Positions 39,845 through 48,662 are shown, counted from the first letter of the stretch. The stretch: 64,000 nt of DNA from JAGVWJ01 sp964588555 (GCA_964588555.1 CAZPPT010000006.1:1-64000), one strand, 5' to 3'. The notes: generated by a model from the letters alone, not told the origin. Numbers and translations are program-made.

Positions 39845-40705
39845 ATGAAGGTCATGCAATTAGGGGTATTTTTATTGCTCTTAACAAGCGCTCTTTTGGC
39901 AGCAACTGGTTTTCAATCGGTTTCCGTTAATCCAGCTTTTCCTGTTAATGAGATCAGCAAGGCATGCCAGGATGAACCCGCAGGCTTTAACACGCTCTCA
40001 GTCGGCCAGAAATTGTACGTACATAACGGGGTGCAACTAGGGCTTACTTCAATTAAGCCAATGACATCATCTTCGGGTCAGCAGTATTTTGACGCAGAGG
40101 TTGATTTATATTATAACGGTGTTCTTCAGCCAAGGGCGGCGCAAACAGCTGGCAACCCAAATCCGCACTTTGTTGGCACTGCAAAAGAATCTCACTATCA
40201 ACTCGAGTATTACTTTCGGTCTACGCCACGCTTTGTCTATTTGATCTTACCTACAAGCGTGACTTCCACAAAAGCTACGTTTGAGTTTTTCTACAACTCC
40301 CAGTCGACATTTTTCGGAACCACATTCAGGCCAAGCCAGCCATATTCGATAAGCAACGGCTATTCATTGCGGCTTGACAGGATCACGCCTGATTTCTATA
40401 CGCCGTTTCCGAATGCACCACACTGGAAGCTTGATAAGCTTGATTTTAGTGTTATTAACGGTGCAGGTACGGCAGTACGGCAGGTTGCGATGATGGAAAA
40501 CGCTTCGACATCATTTGAGGTTCCAGGATATAAGTACCACGTAGTCCTTAACCGTACGCAGACTGACCTACGGGGTCAATTTATTGATGGCAAATACTTC
40601 TATCGCAGATATAACCCATGCCCCCCCAAGGACGATTATGTCATAACCATCAAGGATGCACCAGTTGAACCTAAAAAACCTGAAGAACCGCCACAGGCCG
40701 GCTAA
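39845..40705 (+). CDS. Secreted hypothetical protein
   Basis: 286 residues. The signal peptide is MKVMQLGVFLLLLTSALLAA with likely cleavage near residue 20-22. The mature protein is beta-rich with many aromatic residues (YFDAEVDLYYNGV, YQLEYYFRST, FYTPFPNAPHWKLDKLDF), two separated cysteines and a Pro/Glu-rich end (EPKKPEEPPQAG). There is no C-terminal membrane anchor, so it is released or bound by other means. The family is unknown to me. A T-rich tract directly follows the stop. Confidence 0.7.
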   Translation: MKVMQLGVFLLLLTSALLAATGFQSVSVNPAFPVNEISKACQDEPAGFNTLSVGQKLYVHNGVQLGLTSIKPMTSSSGQQYFDAEVDLYYNGVLQPRAAQTAGNPNPHFVGTAKESHYQLEYYFRSTPRFVYLILPTSVTSTKATFEFFYNSQSTFFGTTFRPSQPYSISNGYSLRLDRITPDFYTPFPNAPHWKLDKLDFSVINGAGTAVRQVAMMENASTSFEVPGYKYHVVLNRTQTDLRGQFIDGKYFYRRYNPCPPKDDYVITIKDAPVEPKKPEEPPQAG

Positions 40706-40728
40706 TTTTTTTCTTTTACTTTTTTCCA
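40706..40728 (+). terminator. Oligo-T tract after the secreted protein gene
   Basis: The 23 bases after the stop are almost all T (TTTTTTCTTTTACTTTTTTCC). Archaeal RNA polymerase terminates efficiently at such U-rich stretches without a hairpin. Confidence 0.6.
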
Positions 40729-40769
40729 AACATCTATAAATTGTATTCGCTAATCTTTATCGTGGCTCC

Positions 40770-42092
40770 ATGGTTGTAGGAAAAATCCGTGAAAACATCT
40801 ATCCGATTACGCTTGCGGCAGTTGCGCTTCTTTTTATCGTCTTACTTTTCTCCATAGTGCGAACCGCGCTCTTTGGGGAGGTGGACCTCCACAAGTACGC
40901 ATTCTTTGAGATCAGCCTCCTTTTGCTCATTGCGGTCATTGCGGAAATCGGCGTCATCCATTCCAAGCAGCCAAGCGCGATACTCCTCCTTCTTGTCGGT
41001 GTGCTTATGAGCGAAAGCGTGCTTGGATTTCATATCTTCAAGGACGAGCACCTAATCCAGCTTTTTGCCCAGCTTGGTGCAATATTTTTACTCTTTAAGG
41101 TCGGCCTTCATTCAAGCTTTAAGAGTATCTTTTCAAGAGAGAACGCACTTGTCGCGATCCTTGGCATCGTTGTCCCGTTTGTCGGGGGCTTTGGGTATGC
41201 GACGCTTACGGGAGGAAATTTTGTCTATGCGATGTTTCTTGGCGCCGCGCTTACCGCCACAAGCGTCGGGGTTACGGTTTCGATACTTAAGGAAAAAAAG
41301 CTCATGAATGAAAAATTTGCAGAAGTGATTATTGGCGCAGCAATCATTGACGACGTACTTGGCTTACTTGTATTGTCATTTGTGCTTAATGTTCCGGCAG
41401 GATATGAACTACCGCAGATCATCGATCTTTTTACAAGCGTTTTTACGGTCGGTATTACGGATGAATTCCTTGCATTTGCAATGCCGCTTGGGAGAGTTGT
41501 CCTTATTACGGCACTCTTTTTACTTGGCGGGATAATCGCGGGCCAATGGTTCGTGTCCCGTGTTCTTGATCGCCTTGAGATCGGCACGACCATATTTCTT
41601 ATTGCAATTGCATTTTTGCATTTCTATTCGTACATCGCAGAAGTAATCGGCCTCTCAGCAATTGTCGGCGCATTTATTGCAGGGCTACTTCTTACAAAAA
41701 GCAGGCACATTAAGGACCTTGAGGAAAAGGTGTATGCACTTGAAACGATGTTTGTGCCAATTTTCTTTATCTCACTTGGGCTACTTGTCAATGTGCATGA
41801 TGTTGCAGAGTTCTTTATCCCCATTGTTGTCATTAGCATTATCGCAATACTTACCAAGGTGCTTGCATGCAGCGGAGGCGCGCTTGCAACCAAAATAAAA
41901 CCCATCGAATCAGCGATCATCGGCTTTGGCATGGCGCCGCGCGGAGAGGTTGCGCTTATCGTTGCCTCAATTGGTTTAACCCGCGGAGCGCTTGCCCCGC
42001 CAGAGTATGCCGTCATTACTGCCGTTGCGCTCATCACGACGATACTCCCGCCGTTTGTCATGAATTCCCTGATTGCGAAGGTGAAACAATGA
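40770..42092 (+). CDS. CPA2-type Na+/H+ or K+/H+ antiporter (NapA/KefB-like)
   Basis: 440 residues and about 12-13 membrane helices. The ion-binding core contains AAIIDDVLGLLVLSFVLNVP with the double Asp typical of NapA/NhaA, and a membrane-embedded motif GLSAIVGAFIAGLLLTKS. GMAPRGEVALIVASIGLTRG is a conserved helix of the CPA2 family. No cytosolic RCK/TrkA domain is fused. It exchanges cations for protons, controlling pH and sodium. The start of the next gene overlaps its stop by 4 nt, suggesting a co-expressed partner. Confidence 0.9.
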   Translation: MVVGKIRENIYPITLAAVALLFIVLLFSIVRTALFGEVDLHKYAFFEISLLLLIAVIAEIGVIHSKQPSAILLLLVGVLMSESVLGFHIFKDEHLIQLFAQLGAIFLLFKVGLHSSFKSIFSRENALVAILGIVVPFVGGFGYATLTGGNFVYAMFLGAALTATSVGVTVSILKEKKLMNEKFAEVIIGAAIIDDVLGLLVLSFVLNVPAGYELPQIIDLFTSVFTVGITDEFLAFAMPLGRVVLITALFLLGGIIAGQWFVSRVLDRLEIGTTIFLIAIAFLHFYSYIAEVIGLSAIVGAFIAGLLLTKSRHIKDLEEKVYALETMFVPIFFISLGLLVNVHDVAEFFIPIVVISIIAILTKVLACSGGALATKIKPIESAIIGFGMAPRGEVALIVASIGLTRGALAPPEYAVITAVALITTILPPFVMNSLIAKVKQ

Positions 42093-42604
42093 TCCGTGCC
42101 AAATACCTGATCCTTAAGGACAAACAGTTCTTTGAACTGCAAGATGGCTCGCTTCGCCTTTTAGGTCCCGCCGTTGAGATTGCTAAACACCTCAAAAAGG
42201 AAGGGTTTGAATTACTCCATATCATTGATCATGACGCAGAACGCGGGGTGGAAACGAATTTTGATGTGTACGACAAGCTTACCTATATTATTAACGTTGA
42301 GGTAGAATGCGAGAAGGTCCATTTCATTAAGCGATTGATCGCACTTAATGTGAGGGTCGTCGTTTCATTACCAAGCGCGATCAACTTAACCGAATTTAAG
42401 GATAAAAAAAGACTGCTCGTCGGGAAAATAAGGGATTCGAATTTTGATGGTTCCATCGGAGACGTGCATGATATCATTGTTGAACGCGCGAGTTCGAGTT
42501 TCGATCTAATTAAAAAATATGAAAAACTTGGAAAACGGGTTATTATTTACAAAAGGGATTTTGAAAAGAAGATGGAACCATTTGTGTTTGGGGTTATTGA
42601 TTAA
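42089..42604 (+). CDS. Hypothetical protein coupled to the antiporter
   Basis: 171 residues from the ATG at 42089, overlapping the antiporter stop by 4 nt (ATGA). A longer frame upstream lies inside the antiporter gene and is rejected. The sequence alternates strands and helices: RLLGPAVEIAKHLKKEGFEL, LHIIDHDAERGVETNFDVYD, VRVVVSLPSAINLTEFKDKK and GKRVIIYKRDFEKK. The pattern LHIIDxD...V...NFDVYDKL...INVEVE resembles part of a (beta-alpha) barrel such as HisA/HisF, but residues are not conserved enough to claim it. Possibly a regulator of transport. Confidence 0.6.
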   Translation: MIRAKYLILKDKQFFELQDGSLRLLGPAVEIAKHLKKEGFELLHIIDHDAERGVETNFDVYDKLTYIINVEVECEKVHFIKRLIALNVRVVVSLPSAINLTEFKDKKRLLVGKIRDSNFDGSIGDVHDIIVERASSSFDLIKKYEKLGKRVIIYKRDFEKKMEPFVFGVID

Positions 42605-43010
42605 ACGTTTCAGGTCCTTCCCCATCAAAGTAAATCCCGAACTGCGCCATGGCTTTTGCCAACTCACGGCAGGATGTACGCCCCAAATTTTTGATCTTAA
42701 GTATCTCATGTCTTGTTTTATCGGTAAGCCCTTCAGCAGTAATCCCTTCACACGCTAGCGCTTCTGTCAGTCTTGTTCTTATTGGTTTTTGTGGTACGTT
42801 GGCAATAATCTGGGCGAGTGTTGGGCCTGTGCGTACCGTCGTACCCTGACTTATTACGGATTCCAATTTACTAAGTTCGCCTTCGTGCTGTCCGCGTACT
42901 GCCGCTATTAAAACTTTTTTAACTTCTTTATCCTTGATTCTATCGATAAGTGCACGTAATTTCCCGTGTTTTCTTTCATCTTCACTTGTTCGGGTATATG
43001 TAAATGCCAT
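42594..43010 (-). CDS. RNA polymerase alpha-CTD-like helix-hairpin-helix protein
   Basis: 138 residues. Residues ~1-75 are helical and charged. Residues 78-130 read as a bacterial RNA polymerase alpha C-terminal domain: TRLTEALACEGITAEGLTDK, then ILKIKNLGRTSCRELAKAMA and QFGIYF. Compare the bacterial pattern L....I....L......L..IKNLG..S..EI...L...G. In bacteria this HhH domain binds AT-rich UP elements, regulators and sigma region 4. Archaeal RNA polymerase subunit D lacks such a domain, so a free-standing version is surprising. A TATA-like TTTAAATA about 28 nt upstream supports the start. A general HhH DNA-binding protein is the alternative. Confidence 0.75.
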   Translation of the reverse strand: MAFTYTRTSEDERKHGKLRALIDRIKDKEVKKVLIAAVRGQHEGELSKLESVISQGTTVRTGPTLAQIIANVPQKPIRTRLTEALACEGITAEGLTDKTRHEILKIKNLGRTSCRELAKAMAQFGIYFDGEGPETFNQ

Positions 43011-43099
43011 ATATTTCTACTATTAGTAACTATTTAAAAAACTTGCTAAAAAAGGAAAAATTTGTTTTATTGTCAAAGAGCCAAAATCGCCATCTAGAC

Positions 43100-43798
43100 C
43101 TATTTTGTCTTTGAATACACGACAAACCCGTTCTTTGTAATCTCCGCAGGATAGATTTTCGAAGAATGCGCCGCCCCTTTCATCTTTATTATCTCAATCG
43201 CACGGGTCCGTTCGCGTTCCTTTGGCGAAAACAAGTAATAAATGTGGATCCATCCGTCAGTAAAGCTCTCAATGCCGTATCGTGTCGCAGGAAGCACGTC
43301 CTGTGTCGTAGCGGGCACGTCCTCAGATATGATGAGCGTTGTCGTTTGCCATTTGCGTATGTTCTCCATAAGCTTAATGAACCCCTTTTTGCGCTCGTCA
43401 TCATTGTTAAAGAAGAGCGCCACCGGCATGACGGAGTCGATTACCACGCGCCGTACCCCTATCCGGTTGATAAGTTCCTGTATTGCACTGTTCTGTGCAA
43501 GAAATTGGTCAACCTCAAGTACGGGGTAATCAAGGAAAAGAAGCTTCTTATTCTTCTCCAACTTGTCAAGTTCCCATGAATAGCTTGACATGTGGAAGTA
43601 TACTGAGGAATGGGTTTCCTCTATTGCAATATAAAGGCCTGGTTCTTTTGATTCAAGGATGCCATTGACAAGAAACTGCATTGCAAGGGTGCTCTTGCCT
43701 GCACCGGTCGGCCCAGTGACTGCGATTACTGAATTCTTAAGAAGCCCGCCCCCAAGGACTCCGTCAAGGCCTGGAACGCCGCTTTTTATCTTTTCCAT
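43100..43798 (-). CDS. KaiC/RadA-like P-loop ATPase
   Basis: 232 residues from the ATG at 43798; the longer frame starts inside the upstream gene and GGGTGA 7 nt before 43798 is a good ribosome-binding site. The start KIKSGVPGLDGVLGGGL is the KaiC hallmark, followed by Walker A GPTGAGKSTLAMQF, catalytic glutamates in LYIAIEETH, and Walker B RRVVIDSVMPVAL. A single KaiC domain, as in the archaeal GvpD/KaiC-like group. In archaea such proteins act in signalling and motility or DNA-linked processes. It pairs with the small protein gene upstream. Confidence 0.9.
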   Translation of the reverse strand: MEKIKSGVPGLDGVLGGGLLKNSVIAVTGPTGAGKSTLAMQFLVNGILESKEPGLYIAIEETHSSVYFHMSSYSWELDKLEKNKKLLFLDYPVLEVDQFLAQNSAIQELINRIGVRRVVIDSVMPVALFFNNDDERKKGFIKLMENIRKWQTTTLIISEDVPATTQDVLPATRYGIESFTDGWIHIYYLFSPKERERTRAIEIIKMKGAAHSSKIYPAEITKNGFVVYSKTK

Positions 43799-43802
43799 CG
43801 GT

Positions 43803-44288
43803 TCACCCTTCTTTTTTCTCAAGCAGTTTTTTGCCCATTGCCGCACGGTCCTGGACATACCGGTTGAATTGTTCACGCTCCTCCTTTGTCGAAACCCGTT
43901 CTGTGATGTACTTTTTTATACTAAACCAGTTTGCCGCCATGTTTACAAGAAGGGCATGTGCCTTGTCAAGGCTTAACCGTATCTCGTTTGGCTTCTGGAT
44001 TTCAACAGTAAGCGGGTTGAATAATGCGCAGATGTTAAGGAGCGCCTCAAAGTCCCGTGTCAGTACCTTTACTTCGATTGTTGTTGAAAACTTGCCCTCG
44101 TGTTCGATCGGTTCCTCGATTTCGCCATAGGCGGTTACCACGCCGTCCTGCTTGAGGATCGAGTCGACAAACGATGTCGCAAGGTGTTTTACTTTATCGC
44201 TTTCGTTTGCATGGAGGTCAAAGTAAAGTATAGTAAGTACCCCCCCTTTTTGTACGGTGTCCTTTGTCAGCTTTTCTATGTCTGTCAT
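43803..44288 (-). CDS. Conserved archaeal hypothetical, partner of KaiC-like ATPase
   Basis: 161 residues. The first ~95 residues alternate strands and helices (GVLTILYFDLHANESDKVKH, TTIEVKVLTRDFEALLNICA), and NPLTVEIQKPNEIRLSLDKA leads into a helical, charged C-terminus. It has no membrane segment. Its stop lies 4 bases before the KaiC-like start, so the two are surely co-transcribed. I recall this pair recurring in DPANN and related archaea but cannot name a function. Divergent from nop5. Confidence 0.7.
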   Translation of the reverse strand: MTDIEKLTKDTVQKGGVLTILYFDLHANESDKVKHLATSFVDSILKQDGVVTAYGEIEEPIEHEGKFSTTIEVKVLTRDFEALLNICALFNPLTVEIQKPNEIRLSLDKAHALLVNMAANWFSIKKYITERVSTKEEREQFNRYVQDRAAMGKKLLEKKEG

Positions 44289-44341
44289 GATATACTAATA
44301 AGGAGCGTATATTATAAACATTGCGAGACACTATTTTTATC

Positions 44342-45160
44342 ATGGATACACGCAGAGACTTATTTATACGCAAGACGCGTGAAAGCGTCAAGGAGGCATT
44401 GCAAAGCCGGGATCGCCTCATTTCGAACGTCCAACGGAGTATCGACGAGCTTATGCGGGTCAAAAACTTCATCAGTGAACGCCTTGAGGAATGGTATGCC
44501 GTTTATTTTCCTGAGTTGTATATCGAGGACAAGACGAAATATGCGCGCTTTGTGCTTGCATTTGACAAGGAAAATCCAGACCCGTCAGTAATCGGCCCGC
44601 TTCTTGGCGAGAAAAAAACCCAATTCATCATCGACAAGGCAAAGACAAGCCTTGGCGCCCAGATTACCCTAGAGGACTTGCAGATGTGCAAGAACCTTGC
44701 AAAAACGATTATGGATATCGAGGCCCGCATTACTGAATACGAAGCATACCAGGAGCGCCTTTGCGAGGAACTTTGCCCAAACCTCGCACGCGTAGGCGGC
44801 GCGCCTATTGCGGCAAAGCTTATCTCACATGTCGGGTCGCTTTCAAAGCTTGCGCTTCTTCCGGCAAGCACCATCCAGGTGCTCGGGGCCGAGAAGGCGC
44901 TGTTCAAGCACCTTAAGAATAAGCGTATCGCACCCCCAAAGCACGGCATCATATTCCAACACGTCCATATCTCAAGCTCGCCAAAGGCAGTACGGGGCAA
45001 GATTGCACGCGCACTTGCAAACAAGCTTGCATTGGCGGCAAAGGCAGATGCGTTTACCCATGCATCTATCGGAAACACACTTAAGAAGGACTTCGAGCGA
45101 CGCTACCAGTCGGTCATGGAGCGCCATGCCAAAGAAAAGGCAAAGGTAAAAGGGGCATAA
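44342..45160 (+). CDS. nop5: NOP5/NOP56-family protein lacking the N-terminal domain
   Basis: 272 residues from the ATG at 44342; TATA-like TATTATAAA at about 44310-44318 lies 27 nt upstream, which fixes the start. The protein begins directly with the coiled-coil (RKTRESVKEALQSRDRLISN) and contains the Nop domain: GGAPIAAKLISHVGSLSKLA, LPASTIQVLGAEKALFKHLK and the conserved PKHGIIFQHVHISSSPKAVR that contacts L7Ae and box C/D RNA. The ~100-residue N-terminal fibrillarin-binding domain usual in archaeal NOP5 is missing. Fibrillarin itself is present at 1166. How the two would assemble is unclear. Confidence 0.92.
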   Translation: MDTRRDLFIRKTRESVKEALQSRDRLISNVQRSIDELMRVKNFISERLEEWYAVYFPELYIEDKTKYARFVLAFDKENPDPSVIGPLLGEKKTQFIIDKAKTSLGAQITLEDLQMCKNLAKTIMDIEARITEYEAYQERLCEELCPNLARVGGAPIAAKLISHVGSLSKLALLPASTIQVLGAEKALFKHLKNKRIAPPKHGIIFQHVHISSSPKAVRGKIARALANKLALAAKADAFTHASIGNTLKKDFERRYQSVMERHAKEKAKVKGA

Positions 45161-45796
45161 ATGCGGATCCTTGCATTTTCCGACCTTCATGATGACGAAG
45201 AGGCACTTCTTTTGCTGAAAAAATACGCTGACCGTATTCGTTTTGACCTTGTTTTGGTTGCAGGTGATATTACAAACAAAGGCGTTTCGTATTGCGAAGA
45301 CCTCATTACATTTTTTCCGCGCGCTTTCCTCGTTCCCGGAAACAACGAACCGGCGAACGTTATGGAATTTTTAAAAAATACTAAAAACTACGTCCATGAG
45401 AAGCGGGTTGAGATTGGTAATGGGCTCAATGTTGTCGGTTTTGGGTATAGCAACATCACGCCGTTTGGCACACCGAATGAATACAGCGAAGATGAGATAT
45501 ATGCCCGCATGAACAAGCTTGCGATCGACCAAAACACGATCCTTCTTCTCCACTGCCCCCCATTTGGTTTTTTTGATACAGTACGTGGAAAATCAATTGG
45601 CAGCACTGCAATCAAACGTATCATTGAAGAAAAACAACCCTTGCTTGCAATCGCAGGCCACGTACACGAATACGAAGGAAGCGCAAGATTAGAAAACACA
45701 ACCATTGCAAAGGTGGCTACTGCCCAAGTAGGCAAGGCACTCTCCATTACCATCGAGGCCAGAACCGTTTTTGTCGATAAAATTTCAATCACGTGA
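45161..45796 (+). CDS. Calcineurin-like metallophosphoesterase
   Basis: 211 residues, starting at the base after the nop5 stop. Metal-binding motifs are in order: FSDLHDDEEAL (D-x-H), LVAGDITNKG (GD), VPGNNEPANV (GN-N-E, in place of GNHD), LLLHCPPFG and the final AGHVHEYEG (GHxH). It belongs to the YfcE/MJ0936-like group of small archaeal phosphodiesterases. Substrate unknown. Probably in one operon with nop5 and the acetyltransferase. Confidence 0.9.
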   Translation: MRILAFSDLHDDEEALLLLKKYADRIRFDLVLVAGDITNKGVSYCEDLITFFPRAFLVPGNNEPANVMEFLKNTKNYVHEKRVEIGNGLNVVGFGYSNITPFGTPNEYSEDEIYARMNKLAIDQNTILLLHCPPFGFFDTVRGKSIGSTAIKRIIEEKQPLLAIAGHVHEYEGSARLENTTIAKVATAQVGKALSITIEARTVFVDKISIT

Positions 45797-45800
45797 TCCG

Positions 45801-46202
45801 ATGGAGTTTCGCATCCGCAAACTTCGTGAAAGTGAGTATTCGAAAACACTTGCCCTCATCAGGTCGCTCTTTCCGCATCACTTGGTCGTAGTGGCGTCGG
45901 ATGACCATGTTTTAGTTGCAACACGTGGTTCTCACATCATTGGTTTTATTCACTACTGTATAGCAGGCACAAAGGGAACCATACGGGGATTTGGGGTTGA
46001 GCCATCGTTTCGAAACCGTGGGATTGGAAAGGAGCTCCTCACACGCGCGCTTACTGTTCTTGAGAAACAGGTACGGTCGATCTACCTAAAAACAACACCT
46101 GATAATCCGGCACTTTCCCTCTATCAGGGCGTTGGTTTTATTTCCTATCAGCCTTCCCGGCAGGGCAAATACGTGTATTTAGTTAGAAAAAGTAATAACT
46201 AG
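45801..46202 (+). CDS. GNAT-family N-acetyltransferase
   Basis: 133 residues from the ATG at 45801; the longer frame overlaps the phosphoesterase. The acetyl-CoA-binding motif is GFGVEPSFRNRGIGKELLTR (Q/RxxGxG/A) at about residues 67-86, and ALSLYQGVGFISYQP is the usual C-terminal strand. The acceptor substrate is unknown; protein N-terminal or small-molecule acetylation are both possible. Ends in a 4-nt overlap with the convergent nnrD. Confidence 0.9.
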   Translation: MEFRIRKLRESEYSKTLALIRSLFPHHLVVVASDDHVLVATRGSHIIGFIHYCIAGTKGTIRGFGVEPSFRNRGIGKELLTRALTVLEKQVRSIYLKTTPDNPALSLYQGVGFISYQPSRQGKYVYLVRKSNN

Positions 46203-46963
46203 GTTTTCTTTAACCTAAAATATGCCTCCCCAAGCATTTCGGTAAGGTCGCTTGTGCAGAAGTTAAACCCCATTTTTTTTCTCAAGAGCCCTGCAGCATA
46301 ACCGTTTACGTATGCAGCTGCACATGCAGCCTCAAAGAGGCCGTTCTTGCATGCAAGTGCCGCAGCAAGCCCGGCAAGCGAATCGCCCGTGCCGCCTTTT
46401 GTCATGCCCGGGTTATGGAGCGTATTGACGAACACGCGCGCCCCATCGCTGATTATGTCCCCGTCATGCCCTTTTTTGAGAATGACGCATGAATGTTTTT
46501 TTGCCATCTTTTTTACGTTTTCCTTAGTTCCGCGCACCCCGAATAAGCGGGCAAACTCCCCTTCGTGCGGCGTAATGAGGCAACCTTTTGGGACATGGTC
46601 CTTAATGCAGTTGAGCCCGCCTGCATCAATTACCATCTTTCGTGGATCTGCCGGTTGCTCAATGCTCACGCATTGCGGCCCAAGGCCGACGCCAAAGAGC
46701 GTACAATCAACTTTTTCAGGGATGTCCTCCTCAACTACGATTACTTCAGGTACTTGTTTTACTGCCTCAATAAGGTACATGTCGCGTTCTGCAGGGAGAA
46801 AATAAAGGAGGTCCACAAACCGCCGCGCCGCGTGGATTGAAAAGAGGGGCGCACCATGGTATTGGGCACTGCCACCAATAATAAGAAGCCTGCCGTTTTC
46901 CCCTTTATGGGATGCAGGGGGTGAGACGTACAACTCGCCGATCATTTGTTTAATCGTTTTCAT
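46199..46963 (-). CDS. nnrD: ADP-dependent NAD(P)H-hydrate dehydratase
   Basis: 254 residues, ribokinase-like fold of the YjeF C-terminal type. Key motifs are LIIGGSAQYHGAPLFS near the start, LITPHEGEFARLFG and the catalytic NPGMTKGGTGDSLAGLAAAL near residues 185-204. The enzyme repairs the damaged hydrated forms of NADH and NADPH. The N-terminal epimerase domain found in bifunctional Nnr proteins is absent and not encoded beside it. An AT-rich promoter region lies between it and the divergent GCS2-like gene. Confidence 0.92.
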   Translation of the reverse strand: MKTIKQMIGELYVSPPASHKGENGRLLIIGGSAQYHGAPLFSIHAARRFVDLLYFLPAERDMYLIEAVKQVPEVIVVEEDIPEKVDCTLFGVGLGPQCVSIEQPADPRKMVIDAGGLNCIKDHVPKGCLITPHEGEFARLFGVRGTKENVKKMAKKHSCVILKKGHDGDIISDGARVFVNTLHNPGMTKGGTGDSLAGLAAALACKNGLFEAACAAAYVNGYAAGLLRKKMGFNFCTSDLTEMLGEAYFRLKKT

Positions 46964-47024
46964 GCTCCTCGTTTCTATTAAACCTGATACTTATTTAAAC
47001 TCGAGTATCGCAAGTACTAACTCC

Positions 47025-48338
47025 ATGCGAACTGCAAAGGTCGGCCTTGAGGTCGAACTTTTTACCCTGGATATGTCTGGAAAACTAGTAAACAGGGCAG
47101 ATGAGCTGATACATGCCGTTTCTGATAAGAAATGCCGCGACCACATACGCCCGGAAATCGGCACGGCAATGATAGAGGTCGGTGCAGTGCCAAAACAAAG
47201 CGCCCGCGCAACCGCGCTTGCGTTTTTTGACTGTTTTGAGGAACTCCTCCATGAAGCGGAAAAACTCCAGATACTCCTTTTACCCCTTGGTGCGCACCCT
47301 GCAAAGACATACACAATGCTTCGCTCAAAACCTTGGTATGATGCCCAGCGGCTCATCGTCGGAAATGATGCATTTGCCAACTCTGCAAAGATCGCAGGTT
47401 TTCATTTCCATTATACGCTTCCTGCACGTATCGTAACAACTGAACGCATCCGAACGCTTAAGCGTTCACAATCTCGGGACATTTTCATTAATCAATACAA
47501 TTTCCTTATTGCTTCTGACCCCGCACTGCTTCTCTTCTCCCAGTCAAGCCCGTTCTGGCAGGGATTCCATTATGGCAAGGACTGTCGGGCAATTGTGTAT
47601 CGCGATTTTGAGGTCATAAAGGGGGCTTCGGCGCTTCGCGGGCTTTATTATCACCTGCCGTTTCTTGGCTCGCTTCCGGATTATGAGTTCACCCTTGAGG
47701 ATCTTCGGTTTCAGGCAGATGACCGTAAATCCGAGTGGATCAGGCTTTTACAGCTTAACCGCTTCAAACAGATTACTGAGATTACGGGCGTTCCGGCACT
47801 TAAGTTTATATGGGGGCCACTTCGGGTAAACAAGATTGGTACATTTGAATACCGCGGCCCTGACATGAATCATTTTTCAGTCATTTTCAGTATTGCTGCG
47901 CTCCTGCGTTATGCACTTTCGGCCCTTGAGATGCAGGGGCTGCGTGCAGTGCCGTCAGATATCGGCATAACAGAACCGTTCAAAATTGAAGGCGACACTA
48001 TCTATCTGCCACCACATGCGACGCTTAAGCATCTTGAGTATCAGGCAGCGGTAAACGGCTTTGACAGTAATGCAATTACGCACTATGCACGCAGGTTCCT
48101 TTCATGCATCCAACGAATCTCCGCACTTAATAAGTCGCCCCTTATAAAGCCGATCCGTACTATGGTAAGGGAGAAAAAAACCGCGTCTGACCGGCTTCTT
48201 TCGCTTGTCAAAAAAAGCGGCCATGACCTGGACATGCCCGTGCCGGACTCATTCCTTGAATTTCTTGCATGTTCTGAGGCAAAAAAGGTACGCAAGGATA
48301 TTGATGAGTTGCGGGGGCGGATCTTAAGCCAGTTATAA
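47025..48338 (+). CDS. GCS2-type carboxylate-amine ligase
   Basis: 437 residues from the ATG at 47025; TATA-like TTATTTAAAC at about 46991-47000 lies 29 nt upstream. The start KVGLEVELFTLDMSG matches the glutamate-cysteine ligase family 2 pattern GxExE. Further motifs are RPEIGTAMIEVGAVPKQSA, AGFHFHYTLP and FEYRGPDMNHFSVIF. Members form gamma-glutamylcysteine or ligate amines to glutamate with ATP. The true product here is not evident. Ends with a 6-nt overlap with the convergent gene. Confidence 0.85.
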   Translation: MRTAKVGLEVELFTLDMSGKLVNRADELIHAVSDKKCRDHIRPEIGTAMIEVGAVPKQSARATALAFFDCFEELLHEAEKLQILLLPLGAHPAKTYTMLRSKPWYDAQRLIVGNDAFANSAKIAGFHFHYTLPARIVTTERIRTLKRSQSRDIFINQYNFLIASDPALLLFSQSSPFWQGFHYGKDCRAIVYRDFEVIKGASALRGLYYHLPFLGSLPDYEFTLEDLRFQADDRKSEWIRLLQLNRFKQITEITGVPALKFIWGPLRVNKIGTFEYRGPDMNHFSVIFSIAALLRYALSALEMQGLRAVPSDIGITEPFKIEGDTIYLPPHATLKHLEYQAAVNGFDSNAITHYARRFLSCIQRISALNKSPLIKPIRTMVREKKTASDRLLSLVKKSGHDLDMPVPDSFLEFLACSEAKKVRKDIDELRGRILSQL

Positions 48339-48662
48339 CGTTGCGGGCATGTTCTTTATCCGATATCCCTCAAGGATCGTCGAGGTACGCTTTATTTTCA
48401 TTCGTTGTTCTTCATTAATGGTTCGGTCAAGAAGAAGCTTGTCCACGTATTTTCCGAAATCCGCAAGCGTTGTCGTGCCGTTTCCCATCATCCTTTCAAG
48501 TACCCGTACTACCAGTTCCTTGCCCTTGCTGTCGCTTCCCCATATGGTGAGGGCAAGGGATATCTCATTTATAAAATGAACCTTGTCGCTCTCGCTCATG
48601 TCCCTCCAGCACGCAAGCATCCGTTTCTTTGCTTCGGTTGAGACTCGGTCAAAAACATCCAT
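48333..48662 (-). CDS. Small helical hypothetical protein
   Basis: 109 residues from the ATG at 48662; GGGTG about 8 nt upstream favours it over an ATG at 48710 that lies inside the preceding gene. It is helical and charged: MDVFDRVSTEAKKRMLACWR, KVHFINEISLALTIWG and ELVVRVLERMMGN. Follows the gene at 48674 closely, so they probably form a two-gene unit. No family recognised. Confidence 0.65.
   Translation of the reverse strand: MDVFDRVSTEAKKRMLACWRDMSESDKVHFINEISLALTIWGSDSKGKELVVRVLERMMGNGTTTLADFGKYVDKLLLDRTINEEQRMKIKRTSTILEGYRIKNMPATL

Noticed and set aside
41867..42088. Upstream extension of the gene at 42089
   Set aside because: Lies in a second frame inside the antiporter gene; the ATG overlapping the antiporter stop is the natural start.
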